Of a DNA stretch of 64,000 nucleotides, positions 42,879 through 51,734 are shown piece by piece. A program made the translations under genes and the position numbers. This DNA is from Luteimonas endophytica (GTDB lineage: Bacteria; Pseudomonadota; Gammaproteobacteria; Xanthomonadales; Xanthomonadaceae): assembly GCF_029887875.1 (NCBI RefSeq), contig NZ_JARXRM010000046.1, forward strand, positions 163,438-227,437. The letters run 5' to 3'. Numbering within the stretch: position 1 is the first letter of the stretch; the number at the start of each line of letters is the position of its first letter. A model generated the notes under the pieces. It was given only the letters and a program-made list of their open reading frames with translations. It was not told where the DNA came from and made no database searches.

Positions 42879-44741
42879 ATGAGCATCCCCGTCGACCACG
42901 TCGCGTCCACGCAGACCTTTGCGCTCCCCCAGCAGGCGCCGGCCTCGGCGTCCTCCTATCAGGACGGCCGTGCGGCGGGCGAAGAGATCGCCGAACTCGT
43001 CCCCGCCAACATGAAGTACAACTCGACCGAGATCCCGATGCTGGTCGATCACTTTTCCGGCGACCTGACCGCGGCGCTGGAGCAGGCGGGCAACGATCCG
43101 GAGTTCGCCGCCGGCTTCGTCGAGGCGCTCGGGCCGGAGCGCTTCTCGCGGCTGGTGGCCGCGGTCGACCAGATCCCGAACACGCAGTTCCCCGGCAGCG
43201 ACCCGCAGGTCACCCGGGACACCACCGAACTGCTGCAGTCGCTGGCCGTGGCGCTCGGTGCCGCCACGCGCAGCCCGCAAGGCGCGATCGATGCCGCGTT
43301 CGTGCGGGAGATCGCCAGTCACAACGGCTTCGTCGCCGACGGCGGGCTCGACCCGGAGCTGGCGGCGATCCTGCTCAACGGGGGCGACTACACGCCGCAA
43401 ACCGCCGCCGAACTGGGGGCGCACGTGTTCCTGGAGGGCGAGCCGCCGCAGATCATGGACCGCCCGGAAGGCAGCCTGCCGGTGCCGGCGCATCGCGAGC
43501 CGCTGCTCAAGCCCGCCGGCCACGATGTCGGCTGGGACAACACCGGGGCATGGGCCACCGCCTTGCACGGCATCCTCCGCAATCAGGCCGCTTCCGAGGT
43601 GCTGGCCATCCGCGGCGACGGCCCGCACGACGCCAGCGTGGCCGAGCGCCTGCTCGACCCGGGCATCAAGCCCGACAGCCTCACCGTGATCTCGCCGCTG
43701 GTCGGTGCCGTGCTCGATACGCCGCGCACCAACCTGGCCACCAATCCGAACGACCAGGCGGCGATCGCCGCGGTCGAGTCGCTGGTGCTGGCCAGCCACG
43801 CCCACAACGGCCGCGTCGGCGATTGGGCGCAGGCGCCGCTCGGCCAGCTCTACATGACCTATCCGGGCGAGATCCTCAACGTCGGCGAAGGCAGCGCCGC
43901 CTTTCCGGCATCCAGCTCCCCGCTCGGCGAACGCCTGGCCGGGCTCGGCGCCGAATATTCCGGCGCGGGCGCCAACCTGATGACGGCGGCGCTGGGCGCC
44001 GACGGCACCCCGCCGCTGCGCCTGGACCAGCCGCAGGGCGCGCCGCCGTTCATGGTGCCGGCCGAGCGCTACGACAGCTGGGAACAGGCGATCCACGCCG
44101 CCACCGACCACTACCGCGCCCAGGTGCAGGACTACGGCCCGCCGCGCGAGACCGACGTGCAGGGCGCGCCCTACATCGACCTGGAAGACCTGGCCGACGA
44201 GATCGCCGACATCGACGCCGAGCTGGTGCAGGCGCAGTTCGGCGCCAATGCCATTGCCGCCACCGATGTCGACAACGACCACCAGGCCAGGCAGGACGCC
44301 GTGAACGTCATCAGCGACTACATCGGCTTCGGCATCGGCCTGGGCACCGGCGGCGCCTCGCGCGCGGCCTTCGCCACCGGCTACAACACCCATGTCGAAG
44401 GCGCGCTGCTCGAGGCGCTGTGGCCCACCAGCAACGCCTCCCAGGTCTTCGAGAACGAGGTGCCCGGCTTCGCCCGCGAGCTGGTGGCGGCGCAGACGGT
44501 GCAGATCGTGGAAGCCGCGGCGAGAAGCGGTGCGGTCGAGCTGCCGGAGTCGCTGCGCGATCCCGACACCGGCGGGCTGCGCACGCCGGCCTCGGACGCG
44601 GACGGCGCCCAGTTCGCCGAGGACCTGGCCGGCTTCGTCGCCGGCAACCCCGCCCTGCAGCAGGCCGTCGACCAAGCCGCCAGCAACCTGATGGCCCGCG
44701 TCAACGCCCTGCGCGCCGGCGACTACCGCGGCGGCGGCTGA
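42879..44741 (+). CDS. Large alanine-rich hypothetical protein, DUF6571-like
   Basis: The 620-residue protein has no signal peptide. The N-terminal half contains MLVDHFSGDLTAALEQAGND then PEFAAGFVEALGPERFSRLV, similar in style to the DUF6571 proteins of actinobacterial toxin loci; the C-terminal half is helical (YIDLEDLADEIADIDAELVQ; YIGFGIGLGTGGASRAAFAT). It could be a polymorphic-toxin-type or phage-lysis-like scaffold without an obvious toxin tip. The start ATG at 42879 follows a plausible GGAAG. Confidence 0.55.
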   Translation: MSIPVDHVASTQTFALPQQAPASASSYQDGRAAGEEIAELVPANMKYNSTEIPMLVDHFSGDLTAALEQAGNDPEFAAGFVEALGPERFSRLVAAVDQIPNTQFPGSDPQVTRDTTELLQSLAVALGAATRSPQGAIDAAFVREIASHNGFVADGGLDPELAAILLNGGDYTPQTAAELGAHVFLEGEPPQIMDRPEGSLPVPAHREPLLKPAGHDVGWDNTGAWATALHGILRNQAASEVLAIRGDGPHDASVAERLLDPGIKPDSLTVISPLVGAVLDTPRTNLATNPNDQAAIAAVESLVLASHAHNGRVGDWAQAPLGQLYMTYPGEILNVGEGSAAFPASSSPLGERLAGLGAEYSGAGANLMTAALGADGTPPLRLDQPQGAPPFMVPAERYDSWEQAIHAATDHYRAQVQDYGPPRETDVQGAPYIDLEDLADEIADIDAELVQAQFGANAIAATDVDNDHQARQDAVNVISDYIGFGIGLGTGGASRAAFATGYNTHVEGALLEALWPTSNASQVFENEVPGFARELVAAQTVQIVEAAARSGAVELPESLRDPDTGGLRTPASDADGAQFAEDLAGFVAGNPALQQAVDQAASNLMARVNALRAGDYRGGG

Positions 44742-44807
44742 CCGCCGCGCCAGACGGGTTTCGAAAGCGGGGTCGGGTTTGCCCGCCCGGCCGAGCGATC
44801 CGCTCCG

Positions 44808-46139
44808 CTACGCCCCGTTCGTCTCTCGCGCCCCCGCCGCCCCGGCCAGCTGCGCCTCGATCCGCCGCAGCGCATCGCCGCTCGATGCGGTGCGCCGCGC
44901 AACTTCCGCCACCACGGCGCGCTTGTCGTCGAGCAGGCGCTGCCGCCGTGGCGAGTCCGTGCCGCTCCTCGCCTCCTCGATGGCCTGCAGCATGCGCAGC
45001 AGGACGGCGGTGTTGCCGTGCGCGTTCTCCAGGATCTGATCGAACGTGAGCGCCAGCAGGCGCTCGAACCCCGGCCCCGCCGGCAGCACGCGCAGGGCGC
45101 CGCCGTCGCGGATCGGGCGGGGCTCGATGCGGCGCCCGGCCAGGCGCCGCAGGATCAGCGAGAGATAGTCGAGGCTGGTGATCGCGGTGGTGGTGTCGTT
45201 GATGCCGGGCGAGAGCGCCTTCAGCGCCACGTCGACCAGCTGGCGGATGCCGAAGGCCACGTCCTGCTCGATGGTGCGGTAGGAGTCGATGGCGAACAGG
45301 CTGGCCAAGCAGCGCCTGGCCTCGTCGTCGGGCGGCTCGCCGGCGCCGATGCAGGCGATCGGCAGGTCCGGACTGGCGAAATCGCCGAGGCTGCGCTCCA
45401 TGCGCACCGCCACGCCGCGCTCGCGCGCGAACGCCAGCAGCGCGTCGCGATCCAGGCTGACGATGTAGCCCATCTGCGGCGCCGCCACCGGGTGCCAGCG
45501 CAGGCCGCCGTCAGGGTCGCGCTCGGCCGGGGTGTCCTCGCCTTCCAGCGCGTCGGGGAAGACCCGGTCGATCGTGGCCAGGGTGTCGGCGGCGATGCCC
45601 CGGGTGATCTGGCCGGACTGGATCGACGCGGCCACGTGGTGAATGAAGAAGACCAGGTAGGCCACCGCCACCAGCGCCAGCGCCAGGCCGGCGGTCACCG
45701 CCACCAGCGGCACGAAGTCGGCGCCGTCGTCGCCGCCGATGGTGCGCATCACCCCCAGGCAGTAGGCGAACACGCCGAGGAACACGCCCAGCACCATCTG
45801 GTTGCCGCGGTCGCGCATGAAGTTGCGCAGCACCCGCGGGGTGTACTGCGTGGACGCCTGCGCCAGCGCGACGATGGTGATCGAGAACACCACCCCGGCC
45901 ACGGTGATCATGGAGCCGGCGATGGTGGCCATCAGCTGGCGGGCGCCGTCCGCATCCACGATGGCGAACAGCGCCGGCCAGCGTTCGCCCGGTCCGCTGC
46001 CGAGGTGGTGGTCCAGCGCGATCAGCCCCGGCGCCAGGGCGAGCGCCGCCAGCACCATCAGCGCGGGCAGGAACCAGAAGCTCGACCGCAGGCGGACGGC
46101 CAGTTTGCCCAGGGCGCCGCTCGACATCCGGCTGGCCAT
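44808..46139 (-). CDS. DUF2254 family membrane protein
   Basis: The 443-residue protein has four membrane helices in its first 200 residues (FWFLPALMVLAALALAPGLI; SMITVAGVVFSITIVALAQA; MVLGVFLGVFAYCLGVMRTI; LVAVTAGLALALVAVAYLVF) and a soluble C-terminal domain with GYIVSLDRDALLAFARERG and LKALSPGINDTTTAITSLDYL, the DUF2254 signature. Function unknown. The ATG at 46139 has a strong GAGGAGG ribosome site. Confidence 0.85.
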   Translation of the reverse strand: MASRMSSGALGKLAVRLRSSFWFLPALMVLAALALAPGLIALDHHLGSGPGERWPALFAIVDADGARQLMATIAGSMITVAGVVFSITIVALAQASTQYTPRVLRNFMRDRGNQMVLGVFLGVFAYCLGVMRTIGGDDGADFVPLVAVTAGLALALVAVAYLVFFIHHVAASIQSGQITRGIAADTLATIDRVFPDALEGEDTPAERDPDGGLRWHPVAAPQMGYIVSLDRDALLAFARERGVAVRMERSLGDFASPDLPIACIGAGEPPDDEARRCLASLFAIDSYRTIEQDVAFGIRQLVDVALKALSPGINDTTTAITSLDYLSLILRRLAGRRIEPRPIRDGGALRVLPAGPGFERLLALTFDQILENAHGNTAVLLRMLQAIEEARSGTDSPRRQRLLDDKRAVVAEVARRTASSGDALRRIEAQLAGAAGARETNGA

Positions 46140-46256
46140 GCGACCTCCTCGGTGGGGCGGAGCAGGGTGACGAGCCGCCCGTGCAGGGGGTGCGAAACGG
46201 TCGTGGCGCGGGCAGGTTGCCGGGCGGCTGCGCGGGACCGCTGCCGCCCGGACGGC

Positions 46257-46282
46257 AGGAGGCCCCGCAAGCGGGGCCTCCT
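46257..46282. terminator. Hairpin between the glycine-zipper and DUF2254 genes
   Basis: AGGAGGCCCCGC (46257-46268) pairs perfectly with GCGGGGCCTCCT (46271-46282). It lies 39 bases past the stop of the leftward glycine-zipper gene and 118 bases before the DUF2254 start. No T-run follows. Confidence 0.6.
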
Positions 46283-46320
46283 GGTGAAGCAGGGTTGGTA
46301 CCGCTCGGGGGCCGGCCGGA

Positions 46321-46857
46321 TCAGCGTCCGTCGCGGTCCGCATCGCCGGGGATGGCGCGTTCCACGCGGTGCCAGGCGGCGCGGGTGGCGTTGCGGGCGT
46401 CGTCCCAGTCCAGGCGCGAATCGCCGCGGTCGCGTTCGTACTCGGCGCGCAGTTCGGGTTCGGCCTCGTCGAAGCTGCGGTCGGCGAAACGCTCGCGGGC
46501 CTGGTAGCCGGTGCGGTAGGCGGGCGCGTAGTCGTCGTAGCCGAATTCCTTGTTGTGGTACGGCTCGTTCTGGTAGTTCTCGCGCCAGTAGGTGTCTTCG
46601 ACGGTGGGGTTCACCTTCTCGCCCACGGCCTTGCCGCCGAGGCCTCCCGCCACCGCGCCGACGGCGGCGCCCACCGCGGTGCCCACGGGGCCGGCGACCG
46701 AACCGACCGCGGCACCGGCCACGCCGCCGGCGGCGGCGCCCACGCCGGTGCCCACGGGGTGTGCTCCCGGGGTGCCGGTGATCGGGTCGCGGTTGGCGTC
46801 GTGGTCGGGGTCGTGGCTGGTGTCGCGGTGCAGGTCGCGATTCTTGTCGTTGGTCAT
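46321..46857 (-). CDS. Glycine-zipper hypothetical protein
   Basis: The 178-residue protein has an acidic/basic N-terminus (MTNDKNRDLHRDTSHDPDHD), a Gly/Ala/Val zipper at about residues 36-80 (GTGVGAAAGGVAGAAVGS) and a soluble tail with YWRENYQNEPYHNKEFGYDD and YAPAYRTGYQAR. The YW..NY...Py...FGYDDYAPAYR pattern occurs in stress-linked proteins of many Proteobacteria. No signal peptide; the zipper could insert in membranes or drive oligomers. Confidence 0.7.
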   Translation of the reverse strand: MTNDKNRDLHRDTSHDPDHDANRDPITGTPGAHPVGTGVGAAAGGVAGAAVGSVAGPVGTAVGAAVGAVAGGLGGKAVGEKVNPTVEDTYWRENYQNEPYHNKEFGYDDYAPAYRTGYQARERFADRSFDEAEPELRAEYERDRGDSRLDWDDARNATRAAWHRVERAIPGDADRDGR

Positions 46858-47030
46858 TGCGATGCTCCTGGTTGATCGGCTGTCTGCCGATCGCCAAGCT
46901 GCGTTGCGCCGCGTGAGCGGTGCGTGTTGCGGAGGGCGGGCGCGCTGAGCGACGCACCTGCGGTTTAGCCAGGTGCACGAATCGTTCTTGCGGCGTGACC
47001 CGGCCGTCAAGGCGGGCGGCGCATGCGGAC

Positions 47031-47744
47031 TCAGAACGCCGCCTGGCCCGGCAGCAGCGCGCGCAGCTCGGCGTCGGTCAGGTTGCGCCACTGGCCGGGC
47101 TTGAGGTGGGCCAGCTTGACCGGGCCGATCCGCACCCGGACCAGCCGCTTCACCCGCAGTTCGAAGTGCGCCGCCATCAGCCGGATCTGGCGGTTGAGGC
47201 CCTGCACCAGGGTGATCCGGAACCCGAACTTGCCCAGCGGGCCGGTCCGGCAGGGCAGGGTGAGCTGCCCGTGGACGGGGACGCCGCGGGCCATGCCGCG
47301 CAGGATCTCCTGGGTGAGCGGATGGTTCACGGTCACCAGGTATTCCTTCTCCAGCTTGTGCTCGGCGCGCAGGATGGCGTTGACGATGTCGCCGTTGCTG
47401 GTCAGCAGGATCAGGCCTTCCGAATCCTTGTCGAGCCGGCCGATCGGGAAAATGCGCTCCCGGTGGTCGACGAAGTCGACGATGTTGCCCTTCACCGCGC
47501 TCTCGGTGGTGCAGGTGATGCCCGGCGGCTTGTGCAGCGCGATGTAGACGTGGCGGCGCTTGCCCGGGGCGGCCGCGCGCGGCTGCAGCGGCTGGCCGTC
47601 GATCATGACCAGATCGCCCTCGCCGACCTCCGCGCCGACCCGCGCGCGCTGGCCGTTCACCGTCACCCGGCCGGCGCCGATCAGGCGGTCGGCCTCGCGC
47701 CGCGAACAGGCGCCGGTGTCGCTGATGTGCTTGTTCAGGCGCAT
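47031..47744 (-). CDS. rluF: 23S rRNA pseudouridine synthase RluF-like
   Basis: The 237-residue protein has an S4 RNA-binding domain (RLNKHISDTGACSRREADRL) and the RsuA-family catalytic motif IFPIGRLDKDSEGLILLTSNG with the nucleophilic Asp in GRLDKDSEG. The late motif GLNRQIRLMAAHFELRVKRL matches RluF (target U2604 of 23S rRNA in E. coli) and RluB/E relatives. The ATG at 47744 is the natural start. A 173-base gap separates it from the glycine-zipper gene. Confidence 0.85.
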   Translation of the reverse strand: MRLNKHISDTGACSRREADRLIGAGRVTVNGQRARVGAEVGEGDLVMIDGQPLQPRAAAPGKRRHVYIALHKPPGITCTTESAVKGNIVDFVDHRERIFPIGRLDKDSEGLILLTSNGDIVNAILRAEHKLEKEYLVTVNHPLTQEILRGMARGVPVHGQLTLPCRTGPLGKFGFRITLVQGLNRQIRLMAAHFELRVKRLVRVRIGPVKLAHLKPGQWRNLTDAELRALLPGQAAF

Positions 47745-47898
47745 GGCCGGGGGCGCCGCCGGGGTCGCGAAGGGCGCGCAGTCTGGCAGATCGGCCGGGC
47801 GCAGTCATCGCACCCCACGGGTCCGGCGACGAGGGAACGCCGTGCCCAGGTCCGGGTGCGTTGGCCGTGACCTCTCATGCCTGGCGGGCGCGGCCGCT

Positions 47899-48531
47899 TC
47901 ATTTTGCCGACACCTCTCTCAGGTAACCCACGGTGAGCGCGGTGAGATGCAGCTTCAGTCTCTCGAAGTCTCCACGATCGCCGCCCGCTTCGATGGCCGC
48001 CCGTGTGGGCGCCACGATGGAGCCGACCAGTATTCTGCTGACCAATGGCGCCTGCGTGAAACTAGCGTCGCACGCCGTGACCAGCATTTGCTGGACGGCC
48101 TGCGCGCATCGGATCGATTCCTCTCTTACGATGGCGTCGGCATTGACGGCTGCGGAGGGCAAATAAAGCGCTCGCGACACTTCCGGCCTGCGCGTCTTGG
48201 CATCGACGAACGCGGACATCATCGCCGCGCACATCTCGCGAATGTCGGTTCCGTGTGCCGCCCGGCAGGCCTGGATCGTGGCATCGACCACCTCGCCCAC
48301 GTGCCGCTGGACCACGGCAGCCAGCAATGCGCGCTTGTTCGGGAAGTACTGATAGAGCGAGCCGACGGAAACTCCCGCCCGGTCGGCAATCTGCACGGTG
48401 GTGATGGCTTCGAGCCCGTTGGCGAGCAGAACCTGAATGGTCGCCTCGAAAATAGCGTCGATGGTCAAGCGCGAGCGTCGCTGCTGGGGCTTTTTCCGGG
48501 GGTCGAGCGAGTCGGTTCGCTTCCGCTTCAT
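47899..48531 (-). CDS. TetR-family transcriptional regulator
   Basis: The 210-residue protein has a basic start (RKKPQQRRSRLTIDAIFEAT) and a TetR helix-turn-helix at about residues 40-65 (TTVQIADRAGVSVGSLYQYF). The C-terminal ligand domain is all-helical. It is divergent from the SRPBCC-like gene across 44 bases, a possible target. Confidence 0.87.
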   Translation of the reverse strand: MKRKRTDSLDPRKKPQQRRSRLTIDAIFEATIQVLLANGLEAITTVQIADRAGVSVGSLYQYFPNKRALLAAVVQRHVGEVVDATIQACRAAHGTDIREMCAAMMSAFVDAKTRRPEVSRALYLPSAAVNADAIVREESIRCAQAVQQMLVTACDASFTQAPLVSRILVGSIVAPTRAAIEAGGDRGDFERLKLHLTALTVGYLREVSAK

Positions 48532-48575
48532 ATGCGAATAGTCACGGGGCGCCGGGTCTGCCTAAGATACTTCGC

Positions 48576-49205
48576 ATGCGCAAACCGGAATACCGCGGAG
48601 TCATCGCCCTCACGCTGGCCGGCCTGTCGTTCGCCGCCCCGGGCTCGGCGTGTGAGCCCCCCGCCGGCTTTGTCGATCCTCCCCGTCCCGATATCGCACC
48701 ATTCGAAGAACTGCTGAGCGTCACGGAAGAGAACGTCATCGACCAGCCCCTCGCAGCGGTCATGCGGGCCGCCAACCGGCCGCTGCGCATCGACGCGACC
48801 GAGCATTTGGCCGGCGTCAGCGGCACGTACAGGCTTTCGGAGGGCCCCTACGGCAGCGTCGGCGCACGCAGACTCGTCTGCAAGACCGACGGCTCCCATG
48901 CCGTCGAAGAAGTACTGCTTACCGAATCCAGCGACGCCGGGTCACGCTTCAGGTATGTGGTCTGGAACTACACCAGCCCGAAATTCCGCGACGTGGCGTA
49001 TGCCGTGGGTGAGTTCGTCCGCACGCAACCAGCGCCGGACAGGACCCTCGTCAGCTGGACGTATCGATTCGCGCTCCGCGACGGGCTCGGCAGCGAAGAC
49101 GAGTCGCGTTTCCGGAAGACGTTTCTGGAACGCGAGTTTCCGGAGTGGATGCGTACCCAACTGGACAGGAAACCCGCCGAAAGCGACGCCCCACGCACTC
49201 GGTGA
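48576..49205 (+). CDS. SRPBCC-like exported protein
   Basis: The 209-residue protein has a signal peptide (MRKPEYRGVIALTLAGLSFA, cleavage near GSAC). The mature part resembles a START/polyketide-cyclase-like fold: GVSGTYRLSEGPYGSVGARR, EEVLLTESSDAGSRFRYVVW and VSWTYRFALRD. The ligand is unknown. The neighbouring divergent TetR may regulate it. Confidence 0.65.
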   Translation: MRKPEYRGVIALTLAGLSFAAPGSACEPPAGFVDPPRPDIAPFEELLSVTEENVIDQPLAAVMRAANRPLRIDATEHLAGVSGTYRLSEGPYGSVGARRLVCKTDGSHAVEEVLLTESSDAGSRFRYVVWNYTSPKFRDVAYAVGEFVRTQPAPDRTLVSWTYRFALRDGLGSEDESRFRKTFLEREFPEWMRTQLDRKPAESDAPRTR

Positions 49206-49246
49206 CCGGTGAGCACGATGTCTCGGCTTCGCGGCCGCAGGCCAAG

Positions 49247-49277
49247 CAAAAGACCCCGGGCGTCGCCGCCCGGGGTC
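49247..49277 (-). terminator. Intrinsic terminator of the cold-shock gene
   Basis: On the minus strand GACCCCGGGCG (49277-49267) pairs with CGCCCGGGGTC (49262-49252) and is followed by TTTTGCTTGG. It lies 37 bases after the leftward csp stop. Confidence 0.8.
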
Positions 49278-49314
49278 CCGGTGTCGCTGGTGCGATGCAA
49301 GCGTCGCTGGACGG

Positions 49315-49524
49315 TTACTCGACCTGGACTTCCTCGGCCTGCAGGCCCTTCTGGCCCTGCGCGACCTTGAACGAGACCTTCTGGCCTTCCTGCAGGGACT
49401 TGAAGCCGCTGCCCTGGATGGAACGGAAGTGGACGAACAGGTCGTCGCCGCTCTGCGGGGTGATGAAGCCGAAGCCCTTGGCGTCGTTGAACCACTTGAC
49501 GGTACCGGTCTGACGATCGGACAT
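49315..49524 (-). CDS. Cold-shock protein CspA family
   Basis: The 69-residue protein shows both nucleic-acid-binding motifs: KGFGFI (RNP1, residues 16-21) and DDLFVHF (RNP2, about 26-32), within [20 protein letters not shown]. It binds single-stranded RNA as a chaperone. The ATG at 49524 has an AAGGAG ribosome site nine bases upstream; the long 5' leader expected for thermoregulated csp genes would lie in 49525-49700. Confidence 0.93.
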   Translation of the reverse strand: MSDRQTGTVKWFNDAKGFGFITPQSGDDLFVHFRSIQGSGFKSLQEGQKVSFKVAQGQKGLQAEEVQVE

Positions 49525-49805
49525 GGTGTTACTCCTTGGATCAATTGAGGGAAGCACGGCCCGCGAAATGCGGTGCCGGGACTGTATCGAGCAAGGGGTA
49601 GCACGAAGCGATGGAGTGGATCGTCTGGAAAGGCCGGCAACGGCCCTGGAACCGGTGATCTACCGCATCGGAGCCACGATGTACCGTGATCCCGCTTTGA
49701 ACAGTGGCTGCACTCTACAGCACTTTCGGGTCCGGCCCCGCATTGGCCCCCTCGCCCGGGCCCGGCCGTGACTTCCGGAGGGTGGCGCCGGCGCCGCCAT
49801 GGGGG

Positions 49806-50528
49806 ATGATCCGCGGCATGTGCAGCCCCTGCTACGAGACCCGCCACGACGCCGGCGGCGCCCTGGCCACGCACCGTCACCGGGCTGCCTACGTCGCGCT
49901 GGTGGTCGACGGCAGCCACGTGGAATGCAGCGTCGACGGGGCCTGGGACTGCGAGCCCGGCACCCTGGTGGTGCATCCGCCCTGGCACGCCCACGGCAAC
50001 CGCTTCGGCCGCGGCGGCGCGCGCGTGGCGAACGCGCAGCTGCCCGGGCCGGTGTGGTGCGGGACCGGCGCATTCCTCGCCCCGGATGCGCGCGAGGCGC
50101 GCGAGCTGCTGCTGCGCGCGCCGCAACACCTGCCCGCGCTCCTGGAGGCGTCGGCGCCGCTGCCGCGGCGGCCGCTGCAGCGCTGGCAGCCCGCATTCCT
50201 CGAGGCGCTGGCGCGCGACGACCGGCCGGTCGGCGAGATCGCCGCGGACCTGGGCGTCTCGTTCGCGCATGCCAGCCGCAGCTTCGCGCGCAGCCACGGC
50301 CAGGCGCCGCAGGCCCTGCGCGGCGAGCTGCGCTGGCGGCGCGCGCTGCTGGCCCTGGCCGGCGATGCGCCGCTGGCCAGTATCGCCACGGGCGTGGGCT
50401 ACGCCGACCAGAGCCACATGACGCGGGCATTCCGCCTGCGCACCGGCGCGCCGCCGTCGCGGCTGCGCCGGCAGCTCAAATCCGTTCAAGACGGCGCCGG
50501 CGCGCGCCTGCTGCAATCCCGGGCCTGA
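49806..50528 (+). CDS. AraC-family regulator
   Basis: The 240-residue protein has an N-terminal cupin-like sensor (THRHRAAYVALVVDGSHVEC; LVVHPPWHAHGNRF) and a C-terminal pair of helix-turn-helices: VGEIAADLGVSFAHASRSFA and LASIATGVGYADQSHMTRAF. The starts 49806 and 49818 are both possible. It precedes a putative secreted metalloprotease gene by 52 bases and could control it. Confidence 0.82.
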   Translation: MIRGMCSPCYETRHDAGGALATHRHRAAYVALVVDGSHVECSVDGAWDCEPGTLVVHPPWHAHGNRFGRGGARVANAQLPGPVWCGTGAFLAPDAREARELLLRAPQHLPALLEASAPLPRRPLQRWQPAFLEALARDDRPVGEIAADLGVSFAHASRSFARSHGQAPQALRGELRWRRALLALAGDAPLASIATGVGYADQSHMTRAFRLRTGAPPSRLRRQLKSVQDGAGARLLQSRA

Positions 50529-50580
50529 CACCAACAGACCGGCCGCCAGCGTGGCGCCGGCCGCGAACGGGAAGCCCGCG

Positions 50581-51651
50581 ATGCGTCCACAGATCCTGTC
50601 CCTCTGCCTGTGCCTTTCCCTGTCGGCTGCCCAGGCCGCCGCGCCGCCGCAGAGCAGCCCGGCCGCGCGCGCGGCGCTCGACGCGGCCAACGGCGCCATC
50701 CTGCGCGGCGACTCGCGGCGCGCGGTGGAGCTGCTCACGGCCGCACCGGCCGGCGGCTTCCACGGCGCCGACCGCGACCAGCGCGCCTGCATGCTGGGCC
50801 GTCTCGACCGGGCGCGGCCGCCGTGGCTGGCGGACCGGATCGAGGATCCGTTCGTGCGCGACGTGCTGGACGCCTACCGGCGCTACTGGTGGCACGCGCT
50901 GGCGGCCCCGGCCGAGCGTGCCGCACTGGAGGACGCGCTGCTGGCGCGGCTGCGGGAGCTGCTGGCGGCGGCCGGCGGTGCAGCCGATGGCGAGGGTTTC
51001 GATGGCGCCGAAAGCGCGCTCATTCCCGCACTCCGCGAGCGCGGCTACCACGCCCTGGCCGGGCGCACCGCGCCGCTGCGCGAACTGATGCTGTGGCGCA
51101 CCCAGCGCACCCGGGAGTTCGACGTGGCGCTGCCCGGGGGCAGCCATCGCGTCGCGGTCGACCTGCTCGACGATTTCGTCTCGCTGGGCTGGTCCGGCTA
51201 CGCGCGCTGCGACTACGGTTCCAGCGGCGGCTGGGCCACCGCCGAGCGGCTGTTCGCGGTGATGCCGGGCTACCCGGACGGGCTGGACAGCGAGAAGTTC
51301 AGCGTGGTCTTCCTCGGCCACGAGGCCCAGCATTTCGCCGACCAGGGGCGGTATCCGGGATTGCAGGCCTGGGAGCTGGAGTACCGCGCCAAGCTGGTCG
51401 AGCTGGTGCAGGCGCGGGAGATGAGCGAAAAGCGCCTGCGCGGCTTCATCACCGCGCAGGGCGACGATCCCGACACGCCGCACCCGTATGCGAACAGCCG
51501 GGTGGTCGAGGACCTGCGCGCCAGGCTGGGCGAGGCGCCGGACCAGGTGCCCCTGGCGCGCCTGCAGGCCGCCGCCCGGCAACTGCTGGCCGAGGACACC
51601 GCGCGCCGCGAGCGCGAGCGCGCCGATCCGGGGACCGAACCGGACGGTTGA
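50581..51651 (+). CDS. Secreted putative zinc metallopeptidase (HExxH)
   Basis: The 356-residue protein starts with a signal peptide (MRPQILSLCLCLSLSAAQAA). Late in the sequence FSVVFLGHEAQHFADQGRYP contains a clean HExxH zinc motif (HEAQH), followed about 15-18 residues on by WELEYRAKLVEL, whose Glu could be the third ligand as in gluzincins. The N-terminal 200 residues match no family I know. If active it would act in the periplasm or outside. Confidence 0.65.
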   Translation: MRPQILSLCLCLSLSAAQAAAPPQSSPAARAALDAANGAILRGDSRRAVELLTAAPAGGFHGADRDQRACMLGRLDRARPPWLADRIEDPFVRDVLDAYRRYWWHALAAPAERAALEDALLARLRELLAAAGGAADGEGFDGAESALIPALRERGYHALAGRTAPLRELMLWRTQRTREFDVALPGGSHRVAVDLLDDFVSLGWSGYARCDYGSSGGWATAERLFAVMPGYPDGLDSEKFSVVFLGHEAQHFADQGRYPGLQAWELEYRAKLVELVQAREMSEKRLRGFITAQGDDPDTPHPYANSRVVEDLRARLGEAPDQVPLARLQAAARQLLAEDTARRERERADPGTEPDG

Positions 51652-51734
51652 GGGCGCGGCGCGTGCCGGGAGATCTGCCGGCATCCGCCTGCCGTCCGCT
51701 CCCGGCCAGCGCGCGGTGCGCGCTCGGTCCCGGC

